Shown here in pieces: positions 37,215 through 45,972 of a DNA stretch of 64,000 nt (position 1 is the first letter of the stretch; the number at the start of each line of letters is the position of its first letter). The notes beneath the pieces were generated by a model that saw only the letters and a list, made by a program, of their open reading frames with translations, was not told the origin of the DNA and made no database searches. Source of the DNA: Mangrovimicrobium sp048323675 (GTDB lineage: Bacteria; Pseudomonadota; Gammaproteobacteria; Pseudomonadales; Halieaceae). The position numbers and the translations under genes were made by a program. The stretch spans positions 186,001-250,000 of the forward strand of contig NZ_JBLWFK010000004.1 in the NCBI RefSeq assembly GCF_048323675.1. The letters run 5' to 3'.

Positions 37215-37302
37215 CCATCAGTGTAGCAGCCCGATAATAAACCTTCCTGCCGGTGGAAGGTCAATCCTGAATACCACTTTCCAGCCGGGCGCCGGACTCA
37301 GA

Positions 37303-38115
37303 TCAAGCGAGCGCCCGCCACAGCATGCGGCCACCGACCAGCAGCAGGAACAGCCCGAACGCGAGATTTAGCTGGCGCTTGTCCAGGCGATGGGCAAGCG
37401 CTGCACCCACTGGCGCGGTCAGGATGGTCATCGGCGCGATGGCGGCGACACCGATGAGATTCACATAGCCGAGGCTGCCCGCGGGGAGCCGCGGGTCGCC
37501 CCAGCCGCTGGCCACGAAGCCCAGCGCACCGGGCACCGCGATCAACAGGCCGAACAGGGCCGAGGTACCCACCGCCCGGTGAATCGGCTGGCTCATCAGG
37601 GTCAGCGCCGTGACGCTGAAAGTACCCCCGCCGATACCGAGCATCGCGGACAGCAGGCCGATCAGTGAAGGGGTCAGCGCACCCTTCACCCCGCGCGGGA
37701 CATCCGGCCAGGGCCGGTATTCATCCAGCGGCAACACCATCTTTATCGCGATCAGCACCGCCACCGCGCCAAACAACAGGGCCAGGGCGTGGCCGTGGAC
37801 CAGCCCGGCCAGCAGTGAGCCCAGCAGCGAACCGAGGAAGATGAAGGGTCCCCAGTGACGCACCAGTCCAGTATCCACCGCTCCCCGGGCATGGTGCGCG
37901 CGGGCCGATGAAACACTGGTGAACATGATCGTAGCCAGCGAGGTGCCCACCGCGATGTGCATGCGAATGGCCGGGTCCACGCCCTGCAGGCCCAGGGCAA
38001 AATCCAGGACCGGCACGATGATAATGCCGCCGCCGACCCCCAGCAGGCCGGCCAGCACGCCCGCCGCCGCGCCGGTGGCGAGCATGGTGAGCAACAGGAG
38101 AACGAGGTCAGTCAC
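37303..38115 (-). CDS. TauE/SafE family sulfite/anion exporter
   Basis: About 270 residues, using the GTG of MTDLVLLLLTMLATGAAAG; upstream codons of the longer ORF are GC-rich and non-helical. About 8 hydrophobic helices with two glycine-rich repeats: GLLGVGGGIIIVPVL in the first half and AMLGIGGGTFSVTAL in the second. The family moves sulfite, sulfoacetate or other small anions. The substrate is not predictable. It is divergent from nifF, across a region with three NifA-type sites. Confidence 0.9.
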   Translation of the reverse strand: MTDLVLLLLTMLATGAAAGVLAGLLGVGGGIIIVPVLDFALGLQGVDPAIRMHIAVGTSLATIMFTSVSSARAHHARGAVDTGLVRHWGPFIFLGSLLGSLLAGLVHGHALALLFGAVAVLIAIKMVLPLDEYRPWPDVPRGVKGALTPSLIGLLSAMLGIGGGTFSVTALTLMSQPIHRAVGTSALFGLLIAVPGALGFVASGWGDPRLPAGSLGYVNLIGVAAIAPMTILTAPVGAALAHRLDKRQLNLAFGLFLLLVGGRMLWRALA

Positions 38116-38222
38116 GGGAATCCGGGGGCTCCGGGGCAGGCGAAGCGGCGAGGATACACGGGCGCGGTGGCCGCTACCAGCAGGCCTCGGCGGGTTGCGG
38201 CGGCGGCCGCAAGCGCCGGTTT

Positions 38223-38342
38223 GTCCCGCTTGCGACACTCCCCGGCCGACTGCGCGGGGCCACAGCACCAGGCGGATCGCCCTGTCGCGAATGCGACAAA
38301 GCGCCACCCGGTGGGTAAAAGTCCCCTGTCGGGTTTGCGACA
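38223..38342 (+). promoter_or_regulatory. Three NifA-type upstream activating sequences for nifF
   Basis: TGT-N10-ACA occurs at 38223-38238, 38283-38298 and 38327-38342, the last two about 95-140 nt upstream of the -24 element. All three share the core TGTC(G/C)...TTGCGACA or similar, so they are not chance hits of a bare 6-base pattern. Confidence 0.8.
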
Positions 38343-38421
38343 GCGCGTCGCGCCCCATCGGCAGGATAAATAAAACCCCATATTTTTCATAGAGTTAAAA
38401 ACACCCAATCCGAGTGCACGA

Positions 38422-38437
38422 TGGCACAGGCCATGCA
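38422..38437 (+). promoter_or_regulatory. Sigma-54 (-24/-12) promoter of nifF
   Basis: TGGCACAGGCCATGCA: GG and GC separated by exactly 10 nt, with a perfect TGGCAC -24 box. About 97 nt upstream of the nifF start. Confidence 0.85.
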
Positions 38438-38533
38438 ATTTCCTATTTGAAGCCGGGTTATCGAGCAATCCCTGCAACGGCCCGGCTGGCTCTCTTTCGA
38501 GATGATGAACAACCCGAATAGCGAGGTATGGAC

Positions 38534-39076
38534 ATGGCAAAGATAGGCCTGTTTTTTGGCACGGATACCGGCAAGACGCGCAAGGTCGCCAAAATGATCA
38601 AGAACAAGTTCGACGATGAACTGATGGCCAAGCCGGTCAATGTAAATCGCGCAAACGTCGATGAATTCGCAAGCTACAGTTACCTGATTCTCGGCACGCC
38701 CACACTTGGCGAAGGCCTGCTGCCCGGCCTGTCCGCCGACTGCGAGGGCGAAAGCTGGGAGGAGTTCCTGCCGCAACTGGAGGATGTCGACTTCAGCGAG
38801 CGCACGGTGGCCATCTACGGTCTCGGCGACCAGGTGGGTTACGCGGACGAGTTCGTCGACGCCATGATGGAGGTCTACGAGTTCTTCACCGAGCGCGGCG
38901 CGAAGGTGGTCGGCGCATGGCCCACCGAAGGTTACGAGTTCGAACATTCGGAAGCGCTGCTGGACGGCAAGTTTGTCGGCCTGGCCCTCGACCTCGACAA
39001 CCAGTCCGGTCTTACCGAACAGCGCCTGGACGCCTGGCTGGCACAGATCGCCGGCGATTTCGGCCTGCCGCTCTAG
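38534..39076 (+). CDS. nifF: Nitrogenase flavodoxin NifF
   Basis: About 180 residues. The ATG at 38534 gives MAKIGLFFGTDTGKTRKVAKMIK, matching the Azotobacter NifF start, with GCGAGG 7 nt upstream; an ATG two codons earlier is the alternative. FMN phosphate loop TDTGKT, ILGTPTLGEG, GLGDQVGY and the long-chain loop are all present. NifF carries electrons to the Fe protein of nitrogenase. Here it is convergent with clpX and expressed from its own sigma-54 promoter, whereas in Azotobacter it follows clpX in the same direction. Confidence 0.96.
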   Translation: MAKIGLFFGTDTGKTRKVAKMIKNKFDDELMAKPVNVNRANVDEFASYSYLILGTPTLGEGLLPGLSADCEGESWEEFLPQLEDVDFSERTVAIYGLGDQVGYADEFVDAMMEVYEFFTERGAKVVGAWPTEGYEFEHSEALLDGKFVGLALDLDNQSGLTEQRLDAWLAQIAGDFGLPL

Positions 39077-39104
39077 ACACTACCCCCGCGTCAGGGCAAA
39101 AGGG

Positions 39105-39131
39105 AAACGCCGGCGCGAGCCGGCGTTTTTT
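39105..39131. terminator. Bidirectional terminator between nifF and clpX
   Basis: Stem AAACGCCGGC/GCCGGCGTTT with a 4-nt GCGA loop and a T-run on the + strand; the A-run on the left arm provides the T-run for the minus strand. It lies between the two convergent stop codons. Confidence 0.9.
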
Positions 39132-39151
39132 CTGCTATCGCGCTTTTCGCT

Positions 39152-40474
39152 TCAGGATGCCGCGCCCAGCGCCTGCTGCTTCCCGGCGCTACCCTGCTCA
39201 GGCAGTCGGAATGTTTTCTGCACTTCGAGTGCCGGCGGCTCGCCCTCGCTCACCTCGATGCGACAGCTGTTCAGTCCCTCCAGGCTCGGCAGTTCGAACA
39301 TGGTGTCGCACAGCGTGGTTTCGAGCAGGGCGCGCAGCCCGCGTGCCCCGGTACCGCGTTCCAGCGCCTGTTCAGCGATGAACTCGATCGCCTCGTCGCT
39401 GAATTCGAGATTCACCGACTGGTAGGCAAACAGCTGGCGGTACTGCTTGAGCAGCGCGTTCTTCGGTTTCACCAGGATGGTTTTCAGCGCTTCCACATCC
39501 AGTTCCTGCAGGAAGGTCACCACCGGGAAGCGGCCGATGAACTCCGGTATCAGGCCGAAGCGTTGCAGGTCTTCCGGCTGCAGCGCGGCCAGCAGTTCGT
39601 TGTTGCTGAACTCGCATTCCTCCGGCAGCGACGCGTTGAAACCGATACCCGCCTGGCGCGGTTGCAGTCGCTTGCCGATGAGTTCCACCAGGCCGGGGAA
39701 CGCACCGCCGACAATAAACAGGATGTTCTGGGTATTGATGGTGATCTCCTCGCCGTGCCCCTCGCGCTGACCGGGCCGGGTAACCCGGACCTCGGCGCCC
39801 TCGATCATTTTCAGCAGGGCCTGTTGTACCCCCTCCCCGGAAATATCGCGCACTGCGGCGCCGCCGTCACCGCGGCGGGCGATCTTGTCGATCTCGTCCA
39901 CGTAGACGATGCCCCACTCCGCGCGCTGCACATCCCAGTCCGCGGCCTCCAGCAGTCGCTTCAGCAGGCTCTCGACATCCTGGCCGACATAGCCGGCCTG
40001 GGTCAGGGCAGTGGCATCGCCAATGACAAAGGGCACACCGATAATTTTCGACAGGGTCTTCACCAGCAGGGTCTTGCCCGCGCCCGAAGGCCCGGTCATC
40101 AGGACATTGGATTTCTCCACCTCCACACATTCGCCCTGCATGTTTTCGGTGTGCGCAAAGGGCAGGTGCTCGTCCTGCTGGCTGAGCCGGATATAGTGGT
40201 TGTACAGCGCGACGGCGAGGGACTTTTTCGCACCTTCCTGGCCGATGATGTGCTCGTCGAGAAAATCCTTGATGACCGCCGGGGTTTTCAGTTCCGGCGC
40301 CTGCAGCACCGCTTTGCGCCCCCAACTGGACACGACCTGGTGAGCGAGCTTCACGCACTTTTCACAGATGTGGCCCTCGTTGCCGGCAATCAGGGGAATA
40401 CTCGCGGATTTCTCCACCCCGCAGAAGGAACAGCGTAGTACCGCGGCGGACTGGCCCTGGTTCGATTGGGTCAT
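39152..40474 (-). CDS. clpX: Nif-associated ClpX (ClpX2-type AAA+ unfoldase)
   Basis: 440 residues. N-terminal zinc finger CSFC...CEKC, Walker A GPSGAGKT (about 128-135), Walker B VYVDEIDKI, ClpP-binding loop with GIGF, and sensor motifs in GTGARGLRALLE. In Azotobacter a second ClpX in the nif cluster helps control levels of cofactor-assembly proteins such as NifEN. Its start overlaps nifM by 4 nt, so it ends the iscA-nifUSV-...-nifM operon. The housekeeping clpP/clpX pair is not nearby. Confidence 0.93.
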   Translation of the reverse strand: MTQSNQGQSAAVLRCSFCGVEKSASIPLIAGNEGHICEKCVKLAHQVVSSWGRKAVLQAPELKTPAVIKDFLDEHIIGQEGAKKSLAVALYNHYIRLSQQDEHLPFAHTENMQGECVEVEKSNVLMTGPSGAGKTLLVKTLSKIIGVPFVIGDATALTQAGYVGQDVESLLKRLLEAADWDVQRAEWGIVYVDEIDKIARRGDGGAAVRDISGEGVQQALLKMIEGAEVRVTRPGQREGHGEEITINTQNILFIVGGAFPGLVELIGKRLQPRQAGIGFNASLPEECEFSNNELLAALQPEDLQRFGLIPEFIGRFPVVTFLQELDVEALKTILVKPKNALLKQYRQLFAYQSVNLEFSDEAIEFIAEQALERGTGARGLRALLETTLCDTMFELPSLEGLNSCRIEVSEGEPPALEVQKTFRLPEQGSAGKQQALGAAS

Positions 40475-41364
40475 GCGTATTCCTCCGTTGGTGTCTCGAC
40501 AGTCTCGCCCTTGGCGCTGAGCAGTTCCCTGACCCAGCGGCGGGTGTGGCGCGAACGCTCCCGCTCCTGCATTTTCTCGGTCAGGCTCTCGCGGATGTCG
40601 GCCAGCGGCGCCACGCCGCCGGGCTGGATCGCCTCGCAGAGCAGGATGTGGATGCCCACGGGAGACTCGACCAGGTCACTGATCTGCCCTTTGCGCAGGC
40701 CGAACAGCACTGCGCCGAGCTCCGGGTACAATGAGTCGCGCTTGACCTCACCCAGCAGGCCGCCCTGCAGCGAGGTCGGACATTCGGAGTGTTTCATCGC
40801 CTGATCGGCGAAGCGCCCCGGGTGCTTGCGCAGGCGCTTGAGAATCTGGCCGGCGCGACGCAGGGTCGCCTCGCGGGTATTCTCGGCAAACTGGGGATTG
40901 ATGGTCAGCAGGATGTGCCGCACCGTGCGCTGTTCCTCACGGCTGAAGCGTTCGCGGTTCAGGTAGTAGAACAGGTTGATCTCCGTATCCCCTACCCGCG
41001 CTGCACGGGAGCCCACCAGGCCCAGCACCGCCTCGACCCGCAACTCCCGTTCCAGTGCGTGCTTGAGGTCCTCGAGGCGCAACTGGTTGCTGGCCAGCTC
41101 GGCGTAGAAGGCATTTTCGTCGCCGTAACGTGCGCAGATCTGCTCCACGGCCTTGTCCACCTGCGACCCCGGCACGACGACATCCGCTGCTTCGGCACTG
41201 CCCAGCACCGCCTGTTCAATCAGGAATTCCCGGGCCGCGATGGACCTGACCTCGGCGTAGTCCTTCGCATCCAGCGCCGCCGGCGCCTTGCCGTATTTTT
41301 CCGTGGCGATACGCAGCAGCCGGTAATTGACGCTCGCTTTCTCCGGAGAACTTTCCAGCAACAC
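40471..41364 (-). CDS. nifM: NifM, peptidyl-prolyl isomerase for nitrogenase Fe protein
   Basis: About 297 residues. I place the start at a GTG (41364) one base after the nifZ stop, with GGGAGGT seven bases upstream; earlier ATGs in this frame would overlap nifZ. The C-terminal parvulin domain (about 150-255) is clear: VRHILLTINPQFAENTREATLRRA, FADQAMKHSECPTSLQGGLLGEV and ESPVGIHILLCE. NifM is needed to fold the NifH dimer. Confidence 0.93.
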   Translation of the reverse strand: MLLESSPEKASVNYRLLRIATEKYGKAPAALDAKDYAEVRSIAAREFLIEQAVLGSAEAADVVVPGSQVDKAVEQICARYGDENAFYAELASNQLRLEDLKHALERELRVEAVLGLVGSRAARVGDTEINLFYYLNRERFSREEQRTVRHILLTINPQFAENTREATLRRAGQILKRLRKHPGRFADQAMKHSECPTSLQGGLLGEVKRDSLYPELGAVLFGLRKGQISDLVESPVGIHILLCEAIQPGGVAPLADIRESLTEKMQERERSRHTRRWVRELLSAKGETVETPTEEYA

Positions 41365-41365
41365 C

Positions 41366-41860
41366 TCACTGACCTCCCTGTCCGGCAGCGACCGCATCCC
41401 CGGTCGGCACGGACGCTTGATCGCTTTCCTCGAAGCCATCGAGGGCCGCCTCGGGAACCTGGAAAACACGCTCGGCGAAGCGCACGTGGTAGAGAATCAT
41501 GCCGGGCTCGCGGAGGACCTTCTGCACTTCGCCCGTTTGTCCGGCCGTCACGATCACCTCACCGGCCACCGACAGCGGCAGGGTGGAGACCACCTTGTCG
41601 CGGAATTCGAAGCGGTTCTGGATCCACTCCGCATCGGCGGGGATCAGCTCCTCCTCGCGGCACCCCACGGTCCGGCCGTCCTCGATAAAGTGCACCCGGT
41701 AGATGAGCTGGTCCTGCAGGTATGTACCGACATCGTAAACACAGCCTATGGCGCCGCGCCTGATCAGCAGCGCGCCGACCTCCATGCCCGGGTAAGTGCC
41801 GTCGTTGCGGACATTCCTGGTCAGTCGGACTTCCTCGCCGTATTCAAAACGCGGTTGCAC
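41366..41860 (-). CDS. nifZ: Nitrogen fixation protein NifZ
   Basis: About 164 residues. Start at GTG 41860, four bases after the nifW stop, with GGAGGG eight bases upstream; the ATG at 41896 would overlap nifW. Conserved blocks QPRFEYGEEVRLTRNVRNDGTYPGMEVGALLIRRGAIGCVYDVGTYLQDQ and RTVGCREEELIP. NifZ acts in P-cluster formation of the MoFe protein. The C-terminal half carries a second, NifZ-like stretch (RFEFRDKVVSTL...GMILYHVRF). Confidence 0.93.
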   Translation of the reverse strand: MQPRFEYGEEVRLTRNVRNDGTYPGMEVGALLIRRGAIGCVYDVGTYLQDQLIYRVHFIEDGRTVGCREEELIPADAEWIQNRFEFRDKVVSTLPLSVAGEVIVTAGQTGEVQKVLREPGMILYHVRFAERVFQVPEAALDGFEESDQASVPTGDAVAAGQGGQ

Positions 41861-41864
41861 CGGC

Positions 41865-42203
41865 TCAACCCTCCAGCAGTGATTCCACGGAGACAAACCC
41901 CGCCTGCGCGCCGTGGGTCTTGAACACCTTGAAGACCTTCTCGGTCAGCGCATCGGACTCGACGAAGTCCTGGTAGGCCCGCTCCAGCAGGGCCTTGTAG
42001 GCCGCCGCCATGGCATCGTCGTTACCGGCGTGGGTGTCGGTCAGCGACTCGCTTTTGTCCAGGTAATCGTGGAAGCGCTGCATGATGTGCAGCCGGTTCA
42101 CGTGGACGACGGCGGGGTCGAAGGGGATGTCGAAATAGTCCAGGAAATCCTCGGCGGAACTGAGTTCCTCCAGCGCGTCTTCCAGGGTCAGTTCATCGTT
42201 CAT
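41865..42203 (-). CDS. nifW: Nitrogenase stabilizing/protective protein NifW
   Basis: 112 residues, normal length. Recognised by LEELSSAEDFLDYFDIPFDPAVVHVNRLHIMQRFHDYL. NifW binds immature or oxygen-stressed MoFe protein. It lies between the TPR gene and nifZ in the same direction. Confidence 0.96.
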   Translation of the reverse strand: MNDELTLEDALEELSSAEDFLDYFDIPFDPAVVHVNRLHIMQRFHDYLDKSESLTDTHAGNDDAMAAAYKALLERAYQDFVESDALTEKVFKVFKTHGAQAGFVSVESLLEG

Positions 42204-42227
42204 GGTGATTCCTCTCTCGGGGCCGGG

Positions 42228-42770
42228 TTAAACGCTACTTGCCGCAACTTCCAGTACTGCACCGCCCGGCCTGGCGGCCAGCGCCGTGGGCGTCATCGCC
42301 CGCAACAGCGCGCCCGCCCCCAGGCGATCCTTGACGTCCAGTTCCATTACCTTGTTCAGCATGCGCACACCGCTTTCGATTTCGCCGAGGCGCAGGTGCA
42401 GGTAGGCCGCCCCCTTCAGGGCCAACAGGTAAAAACGCACCAGCGTGAAGGACTGGGCCACCCCGTTGGCCAGGTTGGTCGCGTTGATTTCCGCCCACTC
42501 ATCGGGGAAATAGATATCCGGCGCAACCGCGGCCATCGCCCGGTGAGCCACGTCGATGGCGTCCCGGTAGCGGTGCTGGTAATAGTAAAAGCGGTACATG
42601 GCGACCAGCACGGTCAGGTTCTGCGGCGCGAGCAGGAAGGCCTGTAACAGCAGGGGTTCCGCGCGGCCTTCCGCATAGGCATCGGAAGCGGTCGCCAGCA
42701 GGTTCTCGACCTCTGCCGACATGGGCTTTTCGAAATACAGGCCCTGGGCGTCAAAATCCTGTAAATCCAT
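42228..42770 (-). CDS. TPR-like protein within the nif operon; function unknown
   Basis: 180 residues, mostly alpha-helical, with TPR-like periodicity (ASDAYAEGRAEPLLLQAFLLAPQNLTVLVAMYRFYYYQHRYRDAIDVAHRAM and KGAAYLHLRLGEIESGVRMLNKVMELD). No signal peptide. It is inserted between cysE and nifW in an otherwise standard operon, so it probably acts as a scaffold in nitrogenase maturation. I do not recognise a named family. The C-terminal ~20 residues are Ala/Gly-rich. Confidence 0.8.
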   Translation of the reverse strand: MDLQDFDAQGLYFEKPMSAEVENLLATASDAYAEGRAEPLLLQAFLLAPQNLTVLVAMYRFYYYQHRYRDAIDVAHRAMAAVAPDIYFPDEWAEINATNLANGVAQSFTLVRFYLLALKGAAYLHLRLGEIESGVRMLNKVMELDVKDRLGAGALLRAMTPTALAARPGGAVLEVAASSV

Positions 42771-42779
42771 CTTGAACTC

Positions 42780-43559
42780 CTACTGGTTTACCACCAGGCC
42801 GCGGGCGCAATCGCGCTCACAGATCTCGTTGTCCGGGTCGCAGTCGACTTCCGCGACTGCCACTTCCTTTGCGCCGCCGACCTGCAGTTCCAGCGCATCC
42901 AGGCGGTCCAGCAGGCAGGCGATGACCTTGGAAACCGGGTCGGGAATCAGGTGGTGGTCCAGGTCGACCCCGTAGGGATTGAGGGTGCCGGCGCTGCGCA
43001 CCTTCACCACCTTGCCGGGGATGCCGACCACCGTGCAGGCCGCCGGCACCGATTCCACCACCACCGAGTTGGCGCCTACCCGGGCATTGCTGCCCACGGT
43101 GATATTGCCGAGGATCTTGGCGCCGCAACCGACCAGTACACCGTCTTCCAGCGTCGGGTGGCGCTTGCCCTTGTTCCAACTGGTGCCGCCGAGGGTAACC
43201 CCGTGGTAGAGCGTGACGTTGTTGCCGAGAATGGCGGTCTCGCCAATCACCACACAGGCGCCGTGATCGATGAATATCCTTGCGCCAAGTTGTGCGCCGG
43301 GGTGGATGTCCACGTTGCTGATAAAGCGGCCAAAGGCGGACAGCCAACGCGCGGTGAAGCGCCAGCCGCGCAGCCACAGGCGGTGGCTCAGGCGGTGCAT
43401 CATGAGCGCGTGCACCCCCGGATAGGTCGCCAGCACCTCCAGGGTGGTGCGCGCCGCGGGATCGCGCTCGAACACACAGGCGATATCCTCTTTCCACTCC
43501 TGCCAGAGCGACTTGCGCCGGCTGGTCTCGACACACGTATTGGTTGTGCAACAGTCCAT
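42780..43559 (-). CDS. cysE: Serine O-acetyltransferase (nif-associated CysE)
   Basis: 259 residues. N-terminal helical part, then a left-handed beta-helix of hexapeptide repeats (HPGAQLGARIFIDHGACVVIGETAILGNNVTLYHGVTLGGTSW...) with the catalytic His in DHG and the acetyl-CoA region GAKILGNITVGSNARVGANSVV. It makes O-acetylserine for cysteine, supplying sulfur for Fe-S cluster assembly. The last ~45 residues (CDPDNEICERDC) contain several Cys beyond the core fold. Its start overlaps the nifV stop by one base. Azotobacter has cysE1 at the same place. Confidence 0.95.
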   Translation of the reverse strand: MDCCTTNTCVETSRRKSLWQEWKEDIACVFERDPAARTTLEVLATYPGVHALMMHRLSHRLWLRGWRFTARWLSAFGRFISNVDIHPGAQLGARIFIDHGACVVIGETAILGNNVTLYHGVTLGGTSWNKGKRHPTLEDGVLVGCGAKILGNITVGSNARVGANSVVVESVPAACTVVGIPGKVVKVRSAGTLNPYGVDLDHHLIPDPVSKVIACLLDRLDALELQVGGAKEVAVAEVDCDPDNEICERDCARGLVVNQ

Positions 43560-44737
43560 CAGGCACCTCCCAGCGGCAGGGAAACCGCGCTCAGCGTATC
43601 CGGCACAACCGCATCCAGCGCCAGGTACATGTCCATCAGTTCTTCGGCTTGCGGGCTGCGCTTGGTGGCTGTCACCAGCACCCGCAGCTGCGAGAGCAGG
43701 ACTGGCACCTGCCAGTCGAGCAGTTCGATATTCAGTTCCCGGTAGGAGCGGCGCAGCATTTTGCCGCCGGAGTGCTTGCCCAGCACCAGCTGGTGGGACT
43801 TGCCGAGCTCCTCCGGGTCGAGACCCTGGTAGTTGCGGCGGTCCTTCATCAGGCCGTCGACATGGATACCTGCCTCATGGGTGAAAACACCGGCCCCGAC
43901 CACGCTCTTCTGCCAGGCGACCGTGCGGCCCGAGGCATCCTCCACCAGCTTTGAGAGCTGTGGCATGCGGCGCATATCCAGCCCAACATCGATTCCGTGC
44001 AGGTACTTCAGCGCCAGCGCGCACTCCTCCAGCGGCGCGTTGCCGGCGCGCTCGCCGAGACCATTGACCGTGGTGTTGATATGGCTCGCGCCCGCCGCCA
44101 CCGCCGCCAGGGTATTGGCAGTGGCAAGCCCGAAGTCGTCGTGGGCGTGCATCTCGATATCGAGGTCCAGCTGCGCATGCAGGCGCGCGATTCTCTCGCG
44201 CACGGTGAAGGGTTCCATCACACCCACTGTGTCCGCGAAGCGCAGGCGCGATGCCCCGGCCATGGCGGCCGCCTCGCCGACGCGCAGCAGGAAATCCATA
44301 TCGGCGCGCGAGGCGTCCTCACAGCCCACGCAGACCTCGTAGCCGAGATCGCGGGCTTCCCGCACCAGCTGCCCGACGCGCTGCAAAACCCCGTCGCGGT
44401 CGCTGCCGAGCTTGTGCAGGATTTGCTGGTCGGATACGGATACCGAGAGGTCCAGCATGTCCACCGGGATGCCGCGGGCGGCCTCGAGGTCGTACGCGGT
44501 CATCCGGCACCACGCCAGGGTGCGCAGCGGCAGCCCGAGGCCGACAATTGCGCGCATCACCTCGCGCTCTTCGTCGCCCATGGCGGGAATGCCAATCTCC
44601 AGTTCCGGAACCCCCACCGCCGCCAGCTGGGTGGCAATCTGCAGCTTTTCCTCGGGGTTGAAGGCGACACCGGAACTCTGCTCACCGTCGCGGAGGGTGG
44701 TGTCATCGATGATGACTGTGCGCTGTTGCTGGCTCAC
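43559..44737 (-). CDS. nifV: Homocitrate synthase NifV
   Basis: 392 residues, family length. DRE-TIM barrel enzyme with IDDTTLRDGEQSSGVAF at the N-terminus, metal-binding HAHDDFG in the middle (EMHAHDDFGLATANTL), and FTHEAGIHVDG. It condenses acetyl-CoA and 2-oxoglutarate to homocitrate, the organic ligand of FeMo-cofactor. Located between nifS and cysE in the nif operon. Confidence 0.96.
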   Translation of the reverse strand: MSQQQRTVIIDDTTLRDGEQSSGVAFNPEEKLQIATQLAAVGVPELEIGIPAMGDEEREVMRAIVGLGLPLRTLAWCRMTAYDLEAARGIPVDMLDLSVSVSDQQILHKLGSDRDGVLQRVGQLVREARDLGYEVCVGCEDASRADMDFLLRVGEAAAMAGASRLRFADTVGVMEPFTVRERIARLHAQLDLDIEMHAHDDFGLATANTLAAVAAGASHINTTVNGLGERAGNAPLEECALALKYLHGIDVGLDMRRMPQLSKLVEDASGRTVAWQKSVVGAGVFTHEAGIHVDGLMKDRRNYQGLDPEELGKSHQLVLGKHSGGKMLRRSYRELNIELLDWQVPVLLSQLRVLVTATKRSPQAEELMDMYLALDAVVPDTLSAVSLPLGGA

Positions 44738-44747
44738 GGCGGGCTCC

Positions 44748-45956
44748 TCAGGCGTACACGGGGGCGAAAGCCGCCTCGGGATTTTCCACCGGACCCTGCT
44801 CGCCCCAGTAGGGTGAAAGCTTGCGCAGCTGGGCGACCACCGGGGGCACAGCCTCGATCACCCGCTCGATTTCTTCCATGGTGTTGTAGCGCGACAGGGA
44901 GAAACGCACGGTGCCGTGCGCCGCGGTATAGGGTATGCCCATGGCCATCATCACGTGGGACGGTTCCAGCGAACCCGAGGTGCAGGCGGAACCGCTGGAG
45001 GCCGCGATACCCAGCTTGTTGAGCAGCAGCAGGATCGCCTCGCCCTCGATGTACTCGAAGGCGATGTTGGCCGTGTTGGGCAGCCGGTTGCCGACATCAC
45101 CGGTAGCAAACGCGTGGGGGACCGCTGCGAGAATGCCTTCCTGCAGGCGATCGCGCATCGCCTTGACCACGGTGTTTTCGTGCTCGAGGTTGGCCAGCGC
45201 CAGTTCCGCCGCCACCCCGAGGCCGATGATCGACGTGACGTTCTCGGTGCCGGCGCGGCGCCCGCGCTCCTGGTGGCCGCCACGCAGCAGCGGGCGGAAG
45301 CGGGTGCCGCGTTTCAGGTAGAGGACGCCGACGCCCTTGGGCGCATGCAGCTTGTGGCCGGAAAGCGACAGCATGTGGATCGGGCTGCCCTCCAGTTCGA
45401 TGGGAATCTTGCCCACCGCCTGCACCGCGTCGGTGTGGAACATGATACCGGCGTCGTCCGCCATCTGCGCCATTTCGAGCACCGGGAAGATGGTGCCGGT
45501 CTCGTTGTTGGCCCACATCACACTGACCACGGCGACGTTGTCGCTGAGCAATGAGCGGTATTCCTCGAGGTCGAGCCTGCCGCGCTCATCCACCTTCAGG
45601 CGGTGCACGGTATAACCCTCGGTCTCGAGGAACTCGCAGAGATTGAGCACCGCCGGGTGTTCGACCACGGTAGTGATGATCTCGCGGCGTTCAGGCTGCG
45701 CCCGCAGTGCGGAAAGTATCGCGGTGGAATCCGATTCCGAGCCGCAGGAAGTGAAGATGATCTCCGAGTCGTGTTCCGCGCCGAGCAGGCGCTGTACGCT
45801 CTTGCGCGCCTTCTTCAGGGCAAAGCCGACCTGGTTGCCAAAGCTGTGCATCGAGGAAGGGTTGCCGAACTGCTCGGTAAAATACGGCATCATCGCCTCG
45901 ACCACGGCGGGATCGCACTGGGTGGTCGCGTTGTTGTCCAGGTAAATATCAGCCAT
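44748..45956 (-). CDS. nifS: Cysteine desulfurase NifS
   Basis: About 402 residues, starting at MADIYLDNNATT with GGAGGTAGGAG upstream; a longer frame extends into nifU. PLP-binding Lys in SLSGHKLHAPKG, catalytic Cys in ASSGSACTSGS, and GHQERGRRAGTENV. Provides sulfur from cysteine to NifU. The gap to nifU is 16 nt. Confidence 0.97.
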   Translation of the reverse strand: MADIYLDNNATTQCDPAVVEAMMPYFTEQFGNPSSMHSFGNQVGFALKKARKSVQRLLGAEHDSEIIFTSCGSESDSTAILSALRAQPERREIITTVVEHPAVLNLCEFLETEGYTVHRLKVDERGRLDLEEYRSLLSDNVAVVSVMWANNETGTIFPVLEMAQMADDAGIMFHTDAVQAVGKIPIELEGSPIHMLSLSGHKLHAPKGVGVLYLKRGTRFRPLLRGGHQERGRRAGTENVTSIIGLGVAAELALANLEHENTVVKAMRDRLQEGILAAVPHAFATGDVGNRLPNTANIAFEYIEGEAILLLLNKLGIAASSGSACTSGSLEPSHVMMAMGIPYTAAHGTVRFSLSRYNTMEEIERVIEAVPPVVAQLRKLSPYWGEQGPVENPEAAFAPVYA

Positions 45957-45972
45957 GACTCCTACCTCCGGT

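Larger units (their letters stand above)
38116..38533. other. Regulatory region between the TauE-family gene and nifF
   Basis: 418 bases without a credible gene. It contains three NifA-type upstream sites (38223-38238, 38283-38298, 38327-38342) and a rightward sigma-54 promoter (38422-38437), all placed as expected for nifF. Confidence 0.8.
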
